Made by a program: the position numbers and the translations under genes
Notes under the pieces: model-generated
The model's database searches: none
Seen by the model: the letters and a program-made list of their open reading frames with translations, nothing else
What the model was told of the DNA's origin: nothing
In this document: piece after piece, positions 52,214 through 61,224 of the stretch
How positions within the stretch are numbered: position 1 is the stretch's first letter
Layout: every line of letters starts with the position of its first letter
From: Vreelandella boliviensis LC1
GTDB lineage: Bacteria > Pseudomonadota > Gammaproteobacteria > Pseudomonadales > Halomonadaceae
Reading direction: 5' to 3'
Assembly: GCF_000236035.1 (NCBI RefSeq)
Contig: NZ_JH393257.1
Coordinates: 397,035 to 461,034 of the forward strand
Length of the DNA: 64,000 nt

Positions 52214-53659
52214 TCAAAGCTCTGGGGGAATATCTGTCGGCGCCATCTCAAGGCTTAGTTCAAATAAGCCGCTACCGGTAGCGCTAAAGCCGCGTGCGCT
52301 CACCGTGTAAGTGCCGGGCAGCAACGACTCTTGAAGCCGTGAGTCGGTACCGCCCGCGCCGTCGTCATCGCTGGCGACAAAACCTTGGCCACTAATCTCG
52401 ATAAAAGTATCAAAATCGGCAGAGCGCATTTCCAACGTGACTAAAGAGCTCTCCGCTACCTCTAGCTGATACGTCAGCGGTTCTCCGCTATACCAACCGT
52501 TCAGCGCTTCACCAGGGGTAAGTGTGCCTTCATTGCGCAGATCAACATCTGGCATATCACGCGGCTCCATGGAAAGCGTAAACATGCCGCTGCTCTCGCC
52601 ATAGGCAGTACGTGCCGTTAACTGATACTCACCGGGGGCAAGAAAATCAGCGATGCTAGCGTCCAGATTGCCGGCACTATCATCATCTTCGCGGTAGTAA
52701 CCGTTAGGTCCCTCAAGCACCAGATAGGAATCGATGTCACTGGAGCGCATCTCAATTTGGTACATGCCGGCTTCTTCTACCTCTACTTGGTAGCTAAGCT
52801 CCTGACCACTAAACCAGCCGTTGAGGGAGTCCTCGGGAGTGAGCGCTCCATCATTGCGTAGCTCACCATCACCCGGTAACTCGTGAGGCTCTACTGAGAG
52901 CGTATAAACGCCATTGCCATCACCGTAGGCGCTGCGTGCTGTAAGGGTGTATTCACCCGGCTCCAGGAAATCGGCAATGCGCGCGTCTAAATCACCAGCA
53001 CTGTCGTCGTCTTCACGAGCGTAACCATTCGGCCCTTTAATCTCCAGGTAGGCGTCGAAGTCGTCAGAGCGCATTTCCAGTTGATAGAGGCCCGCTTCTT
53101 CTATGTTCAAGGTGATTTCACGGGCATCCCCTTGCAGCCAACTATCGATTGGCTCACCCACTGTCACGGTGTCGGCATCCGTCAGCTCAACGGTTCGGCT
53201 GTCAACGGTAAACGGGCCATAGCTGTGGGCATCGGCTCCGCTAACCACCACCACATAGTCACCGCTCTCCTCAATACGGTGACGAATGATAGGTGCATTA
53301 TCGAGTAGCTGAAGCTGGTCGTCATAAAGCGCCAAAACGCCCTGCAAGGCACCATTGAGAGACACCTCAACAATCTCATCCTCTTCCAGTGCGATTGCGT
53401 AGCGCATGAAGCGGCTGCCATCGTTACCATTCAGTTCGCTGGCCGAAGTTATTTCGCCACGCAGGCGCTCATCAAGCGTAAGCTTTTCAAGGCCAACAAT
53501 AGCCTCGGCAACAGACGGTTGATCAATTGTCTCAGCGCTTTCGGTAGCCGCTTCATCGACGGTCTGCCCCGGCAAGGGAATAATTTGAGCGGCGAGAAAA
53601 CCAACGGCTGCGCCACCAACCGCCACCAATACAAACGTAAACGAAGAAGATCTAGCCAT
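52214..53659 (-). CDS. Membrane-anchored acidic protein with PPC-like domain repeats
   Basis: The 481-residue protein has one N-terminal transmembrane helix (SFTFVLVAVGGAAVGFLAA, about 5-24) and an N-terminal domain of about 110 residues, then three tandem repeats of about 105 residues (around 150-260, 265-365, 370-470). Each repeat carries the motif set LYQLEMRSDDFDAYLEIKGP / DDDSAGDLDARIADFLEPGE / YTLTARSAYGDGNGVYTLSV, matching the bacterial pre-peptidase C-terminal (PPC) beta-sandwich fold. No peptidase domain is present. The protein is very acidic. AAGGA precedes the ATG at 53659. The role is unknown; surface adhesion or ligand binding is possible. Confidence 0.82.
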   Translation of the reverse strand: MARSSSFTFVLVAVGGAAVGFLAAQIIPLPGQTVDEAATESAETIDQPSVAEAIVGLEKLTLDERLRGEITSASELNGNDGSRFMRYAIALEEDEIVEVSLNGALQGVLALYDDQLQLLDNAPIIRHRIEESGDYVVVVSGADAHSYGPFTVDSRTVELTDADTVTVGEPIDSWLQGDAREITLNIEEAGLYQLEMRSDDFDAYLEIKGPNGYAREDDDSAGDLDARIADFLEPGEYTLTARSAYGDGNGVYTLSVEPHELPGDGELRNDGALTPEDSLNGWFSGQELSYQVEVEEAGMYQIEMRSSDIDSYLVLEGPNGYYREDDDSAGNLDASIADFLAPGEYQLTARTAYGESSGMFTLSMEPRDMPDVDLRNEGTLTPGEALNGWYSGEPLTYQLEVAESSLVTLEMRSADFDTFIEISGQGFVASDDDGAGGTDSRLQESLLPGTYTVSARGFSATGSGLFELSLEMAPTDIPPEL

Positions 53660-53983
53660 GAGCAGTTCCTTGTTGAGTCGCAATGACAATTATTAATTAG
53701 ATAAGCACTCGTGATTATAAGATGCTTACTCAATTTAAGTGAGCGTTTCATGAAAAATACTGCATTGCACAAAAGTCTTTCTTGATCCATTTCACACCTG
53801 CACTGATAAGTCACTGAAACCCAAGGCAACATAAGTAGAGATTAAAAAATCTTGAAATTGAACCTATCTGCATCGATCTTCTCAAAGCTTGCTGACTCGT
53901 TGCGACAAGGGTAGTATCGAAAGGCCTATCAGGCACCTCATCAAGAGTGTGGGATTCGCAACACGCAAAACCGAGGTACTCCT
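53660..53983. other. Divergent intergenic region upstream of PPC-repeat and RlpA-like genes
   Basis: The 324-bp A/T-rich gap contains the promoters of two divergent genes. A small inverted repeat AGATTaaaaAATCT lies near 53840-53855. I see no open frame with a credible product, no RNA gene and no obvious regulator site. Confidence 0.5.
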
Positions 53984-54364
53984 ATGGGAGCCCAAATACG
54001 ACTGATCCGAACGATTTGCTTGGCAGCAGTAGTAGTAAGCAGTGCTGCCAACAGTGCTTTTGCACATGAGACAGAAACGCAGGAAGGCGTTGCCTCCTTT
54101 TACAGTGACCGCTTTCAAGGCGCGACCACTGCCAGCGGAGAGCCCTTTGACCAGCAGGCATTGACCGCCGCGCATCCGAGTTTGCCGTTTGGCACGAAGG
54201 TGTTGGTGACACGCCCGGACACGGGGCAAGAGGTAGAAGTACTGATCAATGACCGCGGCCCCTTTATTCAAGGACGCATTATTGATTTATCTAAACGCGC
54301 GGCTGCGAAGCTTGGCATGATTCGCCGCGGTACAGCGCCAGTGATGGTAACGCTGTTGGATTAA
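53984..54364 (+). CDS. RlpA-like double-psi beta-barrel protein
   Basis: The 126-residue exported protein has a signal peptide (1-27, ending SAFA) and a single RlpA/DPBB domain ([40 protein letters not shown] with the ND-RGP-F motif). Unlike full RlpA it has no lipobox and no SPOR domain. It may act on peptidoglycan or modulate it. A strong terminator follows. Confidence 0.88.
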   Translation: MGAQIRLIRTICLAAVVVSSAANSAFAHETETQEGVASFYSDRFQGATTASGEPFDQQALTAAHPSLPFGTKVLVTRPDTGQEVEVLINDRGPFIQGRIIDLSKRAAAKLGMIRRGTAPVMVTLLD

Positions 54365-54455
54365 CGGATAACACATCCTTGATTGTTGTGTGATACCCCT
54401 TAGCCTAATCAATGCGACAGCACACAAAGCACCATTAACACAAGACAGCAAACAG

Positions 54456-54487
54456 ACAGGGCGACCAGCGATGGTTCGCCCTGTTTT
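54456..54487 (+). terminator. Rho-independent terminator after the RlpA-like gene
   Basis: ACAGGGCGA (54456-54464) and TCGCCCTGT (54476-54484) form a 9-bp stem with an 11-base loop, followed by TTTCTT. Confidence 0.75.
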
Positions 54488-54585
54488 CTTATGCGGCTTA
54501 CTTCTCGATACATTAACGAACTTGCAAGCAGGCTAAGTGTCTCTATGCTGCAAGGAGTTCAACACGCTATTCGCAGGAGGCACTT

Positions 54586-55584
54586 ATGCAGTCACAATTT
54601 TATACCTTGACCGATTACCCCAACGGCCTACCCGACCGGGCGCTATTCAAACTAGAGACACAAACGCTACCCGAACTGGCCGAGGGCGAAGTGCGCATTC
54701 GTAACCACTGGCTTTCCGTCGACCCCTATATGCGCGGTCGCATGAGCGGTATTCGTACCTATGTGGAGCCGTTTGAACTCGGCAAGCCGATGGAAGGCGG
54801 CGCCATTGGCGAGGTTATCGAGACCAATGATTCAAGCCTAAAAGTGGGCGACAAAGTCAGCCATATGGGCGGCTGGCGGGATATTGCCCAACTGCCCGCA
54901 GAAGGCGTCACAAAGCTACCCGACATCGACGTTCCCGAGCAGGCCTATCTGGGTGTGCTGGGAATGCCCGGCATGACCGCCTGGACAGGCCTCAACCTGA
55001 TTGCTGAATGCAAGCCGGGTGACAATGTACTGGTTAGCGCGGCTAGCGGTGCAGTAGGCTCCCTGGCAGTTCAACTGGCCAAAGCAAAGGGCTGCCATGT
55101 GGTCGGTATTGCAGGCGCTGCTCATAAGCTGGCCTGGCTTGAGTCATTGGGCGTTGAACCGGTTAGCTATCGTGACCGCACAGCACAGGAGTTAAGCGAC
55201 GCCATTAAGCTCGCCAGCCCCAATGGTATCGACGTCTATTACGAAAACGTCGGCGGCATCTGCCTAGAAGCGGCACTTAGCCAGCTAAATGAAGGCGCGC
55301 GGATTGCCGTATGCGGCATGATCGACAGCTACAATGCCAAAACACCTACCCCCGGACCCAGTAATCTCGCACAGCTAGTGGTGCGCAAAGCTAAGATGCA
55401 GGGCTTTATTGTTGCTGACCACTGGGCTAGCTACCCCTATTTCCTGAACGAAGTAGCCCCCCAGGTAGCGCAAGGTAAGCTTGTTTACAAAGAGACAGTG
55501 AAGGAGGGCCTGGAGAGCACACCTGATGCGTTCCTAGCTCTGTTTGACGGTGGCAATACCGGCAAAATGCTGGTCAAGCTATAA
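54586..55584 (+). CDS. NADP-dependent medium-chain oxidoreductase (CurA/leukotriene B4 reductase-like)
   Basis: The 332-residue MDR-superfamily reductase lacks zinc. It has VDPYMRGRMSG near the N-terminus and a Rossmann motif LVSAASGAVGSLAVQLAKAKG, then VDVYYENVGG-type sequence (GIDVYYENVGG). This group reduces alpha,beta-unsaturated ketones with NADPH. AGGAGG stands before the ATG. It is a single-gene unit in this window. Confidence 0.88.
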   Translation: MQSQFYTLTDYPNGLPDRALFKLETQTLPELAEGEVRIRNHWLSVDPYMRGRMSGIRTYVEPFELGKPMEGGAIGEVIETNDSSLKVGDKVSHMGGWRDIAQLPAEGVTKLPDIDVPEQAYLGVLGMPGMTAWTGLNLIAECKPGDNVLVSAASGAVGSLAVQLAKAKGCHVVGIAGAAHKLAWLESLGVEPVSYRDRTAQELSDAIKLASPNGIDVYYENVGGICLEAALSQLNEGARIAVCGMIDSYNAKTPTPGPSNLAQLVVRKAKMQGFIVADHWASYPYFLNEVAPQVAQGKLVYKETVKEGLESTPDAFLALFDGGNTGKMLVKL

Positions 55585-55603
55585 ACCCCACGCCTTCTAC
55601 CCA

Positions 55604-55638
55604 ACCCTACCGCGGCATCAACTATGTGGCGGTAGGGT
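55604..55638. other. Intergenic hairpin downstream of the oxidoreductase
   Basis: ACCCTACCGC (55604-55613) pairs with GCGGTAGGGT (55629-55638) around a 15-base loop. There is no T tract, so the role is unclear. Confidence 0.45.
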
Positions 55639-55716
55639 GTACCCGCCTTAGAAAAAACCATCAAATCGTTAGACCAATAGCGAATTGATTATTAAAATCA
55701 TTAATTATAGCGGTGT

Positions 55717-55751
55717 GTTTTAACCCATCGGCACTGCCGATGGGTTAAAAC
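55717..55751. terminator. Strong terminator hairpin before gcd
   Basis: GTTTTAACCCATCGGC (55717-55732) and GCCGATGGGTTAAAAC (55736-55751) form a 16-bp perfect stem with a 3-base loop. It has T and A flanks inside the arms, so works in both directions. Confidence 0.75.
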
Positions 55752-55834
55752 GCGTTGTCGTTTCGTCGCTTGGCTCTTCAGGCTAGGCAATTATAGTCCG
55801 TTGAAATTTATACGTTTTCACAAGGGGACATCTC

Positions 55835-58375
55835 ATGGAAGAAAACACGCGCGATCACGGTAAAGGGCCAGCGATAATCGTTGGCCTGTTACTACTTATT
55901 GTCGGCTTGGCGCTCGCTTTTGGCGGTAGCAAGCTCGTCAGCGTAGGCGGCAGCGCTTACTACTTAATTGCCGGTCTTAGTATTATTGTTTGTGGCGCTC
56001 TATTTGCTCTGCGCCGAGGCGCCGCGCTGTGGCTCTACGCGCTGATTCTTTTCGCCACCTTGGTGTGGGCATTGTGGGAGGTTGGCCTCGACTGGTGGCA
56101 GCTAGTGCCCCGCGTCGCCATTCTCTGCTTAATCGGCATTCTGCTGCTCCTGCCCTGGTGGCGTAAACCGCTGCATTCAAAAGGCGGCAGTCTGGCGCTT
56201 ATTGGCAGCATTGCTGCCGCGGTTATAGTGGCCATTTCCAGTCAGTTTAACGACCCCGGCACTATCGAAGGGTCGCTGGCGAATAGCGACACATCAGCCG
56301 ATAGCGTCAACCCTGCCCAAGTGGCGGGCGATGACTGGCCCGCCTATGGCGGCACCAATGCGGGCACCCACTACTCTTCCCTTGATCAAATCACCCCGGA
56401 CAACATCGACGAGCTTGAAGAGGTATGGCGGATTCAAACCGGTGACAAAGCGGGCCCCAACGCGCCCCCCGAGATCACCAATCAGAATACCCCGCTAAAA
56501 GTGAACGACAGCCTGTATATCTGTACGTCCCACAGCCGGGCAATGGCACTATCTCCTGAAACTGGCGAAACCCTGTGGGCATTTGACCCCGAGATCAGCA
56601 CTATGGGTGCAGATGACTTCTCTGGCTGGGCGCACATGACCTGTCGTGGCCTCGCTTACTACGATGCGGCCAGCTATTCAGGTACTGAGAACACACCTAA
56701 CAACGAAACGGCTAACAACGACGCTACCCCAAGCAGTGCTACAGCGCTCTCTTTTGATATCTTCGATAGCAACGACATTTTCAGTCTGGATCTCTCCTTC
56801 TTGTCACTGATGTTTGGTGTCGAAGAAGAAAACGGCACGCCACAGCCAATGCTCAGTGAAACCGACGTTATGTGCCCACGCAGGCTCTACTTGCCCACGG
56901 CAGATGCGCGCTTGATTGCGCTGAATGCCGACACGGGTGAGCGGTGTGCCAACTTTGGCGATAACGGCGAAATTGATCTCACCAACAATATTGGCGATTT
57001 CTCACCGGGCGGTTACTACTCCACATCCCCTGCTACGGTGACCGAGAACCTGGTCATTCTAGGCGGCCACGTCACCGACAACAGCTCCACCGACGAGCCT
57101 TCCGGTGTTATTCGTGCCTTTGATGTGCATACAGGTGAGCTGGTGTGGAACTGGGATAGCGGCAATCCCGACAACACCGATCCGTTGCCAGAAGGCGAAA
57201 CCTACACGCGCAACTCCCCCAACGTATGGGCACCGATTAGCGTTGATGAAGAACTGGGCCTCGTTTACCTGCCCATGGGTAACGCTACGCCTGACCAGTA
57301 TGGCGCCGACCGCACCGAGAACGACGAAACTTACAGCGCGGGACTGGTAGCACTTAACGTCGATGACGGTCAGGTGGCGTGGGTTTACCAGTTTGTGCAT
57401 CACGACCTGTGGGATATGGATACACCTGCGCAGCCGGTACTGATTGACCTAGCCACCGATAATGGCACCCAGCCCGCGGTTATTCAGCCGACCAAGCAAG
57501 GCAGCCTATACGTACTAAACAGGGAAACCGGCGAGCCGATTGTGCCCATTGAAGAGGTGCCTGCACCTCAGGGCGCCGTAGAAGGCGACTGGACGGCCGA
57601 GACGCAGCCGCGCTCAGCGCTCAACCTGCTGCCACCGCCGCTCACCGAGCGCGACATGTGGGGCGCTTCACCGCTTGATCAAATGATGTGCCGCATTCAG
57701 TTCAACTCTTTGCGCTACGAAGGCCAGTACACACCGCCTTCGCTGGAAGGCAGCATTATATATCCGGGCAATGTCGGCGTAATGAACTGGGGCGGTGTTG
57801 CCGTTGATCCCGAACGCCAAGCGCTGTTTACCGGGGCTAAATATTTGGCCTTCGTTTCCACGCTGGTACCCCGCGAAGAAGTCGAAGAGGCTGAAGGCTC
57901 TGCCAGTGAGCAAGGGCTGCAAATTAATGCAGGCGCGCCCTATGCCGTTAAGCTAGGCCCGCTACTTTCAGTGCTCGGCCTGCCCTGCCAAGCGCCCTCC
58001 TGGGGTGACGTTGCGGGCATCGACTTGCAAAGCAACGAAGTGGTATGGAAACACCGCAATGGCACCACCCGCGACAGCATGCCCTTCGGCCTGCCGATTG
58101 GTTTGAACGTGGGTGTACCTGCACTAGGCGGCCCGTTAACCACCGCTGGCGGTGTGTCATTCTTAAGCGGCACGCTGGATCAGTACCTGCGTGGTTACGA
58201 CATCACCACTGGCGAAGAGCTGTATAAAGCTCGCCTACCTGCAGGTGGCCAAGCCACACCAATGACCTACACCGGCAAAGATGGCCGCCAGTATGTGGTC
58301 GTCACGGCGGGTGGCCACGGTACCTTTGGCACCAAGATGGGCGATTACGTGATTGGCTACGCGCTACCGGAGTAA
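55835..58375 (+). CDS. gcd: Membrane-bound PQQ-dependent glucose/quinate/shikimate dehydrogenase
   Basis: The 846-residue enzyme has five N-terminal membrane helices (about 10-145) and a periplasmic eight-bladed PQQ propeller. Motifs include DDWPAYGGTNAGTHYSSLDQ, NTPLKVNDSLYICT, YVVVTAGGHGTFGTKMGDY. It oxidises glucose or related sugars or quinate in the periplasm and feeds electrons to ubiquinone. A low-complexity Asn/Thr/Ser insert (about 290-335) replaces a variable loop. No pqqABCDE genes are in the window. The convergent gene at 58672 encodes a PqqU-like receptor. Terminators lie on both sides. Substrate choice within the family is uncertain. Confidence 0.9.
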   Translation: MEENTRDHGKGPAIIVGLLLLIVGLALAFGGSKLVSVGGSAYYLIAGLSIIVCGALFALRRGAALWLYALILFATLVWALWEVGLDWWQLVPRVAILCLIGILLLLPWWRKPLHSKGGSLALIGSIAAAVIVAISSQFNDPGTIEGSLANSDTSADSVNPAQVAGDDWPAYGGTNAGTHYSSLDQITPDNIDELEEVWRIQTGDKAGPNAPPEITNQNTPLKVNDSLYICTSHSRAMALSPETGETLWAFDPEISTMGADDFSGWAHMTCRGLAYYDAASYSGTENTPNNETANNDATPSSATALSFDIFDSNDIFSLDLSFLSLMFGVEEENGTPQPMLSETDVMCPRRLYLPTADARLIALNADTGERCANFGDNGEIDLTNNIGDFSPGGYYSTSPATVTENLVILGGHVTDNSSTDEPSGVIRAFDVHTGELVWNWDSGNPDNTDPLPEGETYTRNSPNVWAPISVDEELGLVYLPMGNATPDQYGADRTENDETYSAGLVALNVDDGQVAWVYQFVHHDLWDMDTPAQPVLIDLATDNGTQPAVIQPTKQGSLYVLNRETGEPIVPIEEVPAPQGAVEGDWTAETQPRSALNLLPPPLTERDMWGASPLDQMMCRIQFNSLRYEGQYTPPSLEGSIIYPGNVGVMNWGGVAVDPERQALFTGAKYLAFVSTLVPREEVEEAEGSASEQGLQINAGAPYAVKLGPLLSVLGLPCQAPSWGDVAGIDLQSNEVVWKHRNGTTRDSMPFGLPIGLNVGVPALGGPLTTAGGVSFLSGTLDQYLRGYDITTGEELYKARLPAGGQATPMTYTGKDGRQYVVVTAGGHGTFGTKMGDYVIGYALPE

Positions 58376-58415
58376 CCGGTTAGCTTAGCGACGTATAAGG
58401 GTAATCGCTAACGAG

Positions 58416-58453
58416 AACGGGCGGCCTCATCAATGAGCGCCGCCCGTTTTTAT
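58416..58453 (+). terminator. Rho-independent terminator after gcd
   Basis: AACGGGCGGC (58416-58425) and GCCGCCCGTT (58439-58448) form a 10-bp stem followed by TTTATTTA. Confidence 0.85.
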
Positions 58454-58481
58454 TTATAAAGCCTTTAAAACTTCTCTCTAG

Positions 58482-58641
58482 GAGGCTGACCGGCTTGGCC
58501 GATCGTCGCGAGAAGAACGGATTTTGAGCCAAATTTATCGATCGATTGAGGCGAATAGCGCGCCATTTAAGGAAATCGATCGAATAAAGTTGGCCAAAAT
58601 ACCGGGATTCGCAGTAGATCAGTGTTAAGTCGGACAGCCTC
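58482..58641. mobile_element. MITE-like element with terminal inverted repeats and CTAG target duplication
   Basis: The 160-bp stretch ends in GAGGCTGACCG (58482-58492) and CGGACAGCCTC (58631-58641), inverted repeats with one mismatch. Both are flanked by the direct repeat CTAG (58478-58481 and 58642-58645), a 4-bp duplication of the YTAR type seen with IS5-group elements. It encodes no transposase. It lies between the convergent gcd and pqqU-like genes. Confidence 0.6.
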
Positions 58642-58671
58642 CTAGCACAACACCTGTTAGCAGAGCACTTT

Positions 58672-60801
58672 TTAAAAACGCACTTCTAAACCGCCATAAA
58701 CACTGCGCCCTGGAGCAGGCTCATAGAATCGGCCATAAGTGCCGTTCAAGCGCACGTTGGCGTAGTGCTCTTCATCGAACAGATTGCGCACGCCGACATA
58801 AGCATTTAGCCGCGTATCGCTTCCTAACTGCCAGCCATCCCCCACCCGTAGGTTTACCAGCCAGTAGCTATCCACCTCTGTTTCGTTGGCATTGTCCGCC
58901 ACCACATCGCCTACGTACTGTGTTTCAAGGGTGGCAAAGCGTTCATCTAACCCCTGCCACGTTAGCTGATTGACCCAGGTTTGCTCGGGCAGGCCGGGAA
59001 TACGGTTACCCGCAAAGCTTTCAGTGGGGGTTGCGAACTGATCAAACTCATAACGGGCTAGCGTTAGGGCACTATTTAGCCGCCACTGGCTGGGCACCTG
59101 CCAACCCAGCGCCAGTTCAATGCCATCTCGGTCAGTGTCGCCCGCGTTTTGATAGAAGGTGCGGCCGCCGTCATCATAAGGCACCAGCTCATCACGTACG
59201 CGTACTGAAAACAGCGCTAAATCGTAATCCATCGCCAGCGGCTCTATATAACCTCGCAGACCCACCTCACGGTTCCAGGCTTTTTGCGGCGACACCGATG
59301 GGTTAAATCCGCCGCCCGCGGGGTTAGCGAACTCTGAGAACGTCGGCGTTTCAAAAGCGGTACCGGTATTGATATAAGCCTGATGCTGCGGGCGGTAACG
59401 ATAGCTAAGCCCCGCTGAGCCGCTCCATTCGTTGAAGGTTTGCTCGCCGCTTTGATCGCCACCTTCATCGGCCAGATAGCGATCATCTATCTCTAATTCC
59501 ACCCTATCAAAGCGCGCTCCCAGCGAGAGCGTTACCTGCTCTGACAGCGCTAAATCGCCCTGGGCAAAAACCCCAGCGGAGGTTGCCGTCTGGGTCTCTT
59601 CCGCCAACTGTTCGCCAACAACGCCTTGGCCATTTACAGCATTACGAAAGCGCTCGTCGTCCTGACGGGCTACATCCACTCCGGCTATATAGTTAAGCGG
59701 CAGGCTGGCTAGTGTGATTTCGTGGTGATACTCGGCACTCGCTCCCAGGTAATCACGCTGATAGCCGATGCGGCTATCGCCCACATAGGGCAACTGCTGC
59801 TCAAAATCGCGTTGTGCAACGAAGCCTTTTAAGTAGAACTCGCCAGGGCCTGCGGACAAATCTTCGTACTGTAAGCCAAGAAGTTGCTGATCAACACTTT
59901 GTCTTGAGTCGAGACGTGTAGGGGAATAGAACGCGGAGTCGACTGTACCTTGTGGATCATTTCTCACGATTTCACGTGTAATACCCCCCGCATCTTCGGA
60001 GCGCGGGTTATCCAGCAGGTTGATAATCGCGGTTAACGCCCGGTCGCTTCCTAACTCGCGGCGCAGCTTGGCATTCAGCAGGTATTTCTCTGTGGAGCTC
60101 TGCTCCCGGTAGCCATCTACATTGAGCGCCGAGAGGCTCACATGGTGCGACCAATCACCTTGAGCACCGCCTGTTTGCACGACCGCCTTACGGTAGCCAT
60201 CGCTTCCCACCTCGGTACGCACACTTGAGCCAGGATTATCACGACCATCCGCGGTGGTGACATCAATCACCCCTCCCGCTGCATTACCGTACAACACAGA
60301 AGAAGGCCCACGGATCACTTCTATGCGCTCGGCACTGTCCAGGTCAATGGCATCTAGCTGCGCTTGGCCGTCGGGCAGCGTATAGGGAATACCGTCCACC
60401 ATCACGGTAATACCGCGAACGCCAAACGGCGCCCGAGCGCCGAAGCCGCGAATGGCGATGCGCTGGCCCTGGGCAAAATTATCACGGTTCTGCAGGAATA
60501 TTCCCGGCACGCGCACTAACGCCTCATCCAGCCGCGTGCGCTGCTGGCCTTGGGCAATGGCTTCGCGGTCAAGCGTTGTTACCGCAGCAGGCGTGGCGTA
60601 CAGCTCTCGCGATAGCCGAGGCGCCGTCACTTCCAACGTGGCCAAGCTATTGCTATCGGCCGGACTCTCTTGCGCCCAGCTTTGGCCTGCACCAAGGCAG
60701 CTTAATAAGCAAAAAGACGTGGTAGTTACTTTTAAAGGTACTTTTTTTAACGACGTTTTTTTTAACGATACTTTGAACACGGGATTCCTTCCAAACAGCA
60801 T
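58672..60801 (-). CDS. pqqU: TonB-dependent receptor, PqqU (YncD)-like
   Basis: The 709-residue outer-membrane receptor lacks an STN domain. It starts with a lysine-rich repeated N-terminus (SLKKTSLKKVPLK) and a signal peptide ending near SWAQ. It matches E. coli YncD/PqqU in ATPAAVTTLDREAIAQ, VPGIFLQNRDNFAQG, IRGFGARAPFGVRGI, VDGIPYTLPDGQAQ, IRGPSSVLYGNAAGG and the C-terminal NGTYGRFYEPAPGRSVYG. PqqU imports PQQ. It is convergent with the PQQ-dependent dehydrogenase, so PQQ uptake is the likely job rather than siderophores. No good ribosome binding site precedes the ATG. Confidence 0.85.
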   Translation of the reverse strand: MLFGRNPVFKVSLKKTSLKKVPLKVTTTSFCLLSCLGAGQSWAQESPADSNSLATLEVTAPRLSRELYATPAAVTTLDREAIAQGQQRTRLDEALVRVPGIFLQNRDNFAQGQRIAIRGFGARAPFGVRGITVMVDGIPYTLPDGQAQLDAIDLDSAERIEVIRGPSSVLYGNAAGGVIDVTTADGRDNPGSSVRTEVGSDGYRKAVVQTGGAQGDWSHHVSLSALNVDGYREQSSTEKYLLNAKLRRELGSDRALTAIINLLDNPRSEDAGGITREIVRNDPQGTVDSAFYSPTRLDSRQSVDQQLLGLQYEDLSAGPGEFYLKGFVAQRDFEQQLPYVGDSRIGYQRDYLGASAEYHHEITLASLPLNYIAGVDVARQDDERFRNAVNGQGVVGEQLAEETQTATSAGVFAQGDLALSEQVTLSLGARFDRVELEIDDRYLADEGGDQSGEQTFNEWSGSAGLSYRYRPQHQAYINTGTAFETPTFSEFANPAGGGFNPSVSPQKAWNREVGLRGYIEPLAMDYDLALFSVRVRDELVPYDDGGRTFYQNAGDTDRDGIELALGWQVPSQWRLNSALTLARYEFDQFATPTESFAGNRIPGLPEQTWVNQLTWQGLDERFATLETQYVGDVVADNANETEVDSYWLVNLRVGDGWQLGSDTRLNAYVGVRNLFDEEHYANVRLNGTYGRFYEPAPGRSVYGGLEVRF

Positions 60802-60933
60802 AGAGCGGAATAAATGGCGGAGTTGAACGAATGTCTACTCGGCTAGTCACATAGGATTCGCCAAGGCATGGATAAATAGATGGATCGTGCCTACACTTGT
60901 ACAAGTTACACCAATGAAAGCAAAGGAGGCTTC

Positions 60934-61107
60934 ATGGCGTTTACAGCGACTGATCCAATCAAGATGATTTTTGCCGTAATACTTCCCCCGCTCGGCGTAT
61001 TTTTTGAGGTCGGTTTTAAAGGGCATTTCTGGCTGAACATTATTCTAACGCTATTTGGCTTCGTACCGGGCATCATTCATGCGTTTTATGTGATATTGAA
61101 GCACTAG
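60934..61107 (+). CDS. Pmp3/YqaE-family small membrane protein
   Basis: The 57-residue peptide has two hydrophobic helices: DPIKMIFAVILPPLGVFFEV and the pair FWLNIILTLFGFVPGIIHAF. This is the Pmp3/YqaE pattern, linked to salt and membrane-potential stress. AAAGGAGG is ideally placed before the ATG at 60934. The frame is open upstream to 60880, but that part is not conserved. A terminator follows. Confidence 0.92.
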   Translation: MAFTATDPIKMIFAVILPPLGVFFEVGFKGHFWLNIILTLFGFVPGIIHAFYVILKH

Positions 61108-61170
61108 GTTTTAGAAACATTCGGTTTTAGAAGCATTCGTTTTTAACAGAAACGTGTAGCGAATATGACG

Positions 61171-61201
61171 CCGCCTAAGCTAACGCTTGGGCGGTTTTTT
61201 T
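61171..61201 (+). terminator. Rho-independent terminator after the Pmp3 gene
   Basis: CCGCCTAAGC (61171-61180) pairs with GCTTGGGCGG (61185-61194) with one G-U pair and a 4-base loop, followed by seven T. Confidence 0.85.
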
Positions 61202-61224
61202 ATGTCAGCGTAGCGTTCATTTTA

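Noticed and set aside
58672-60801. Sixth ferri-siderophore receptor
   Set aside because: Sequence motifs fit PqqU/YncD and the neighbour is a PQQ enzyme; no binding-protein gene follows it.
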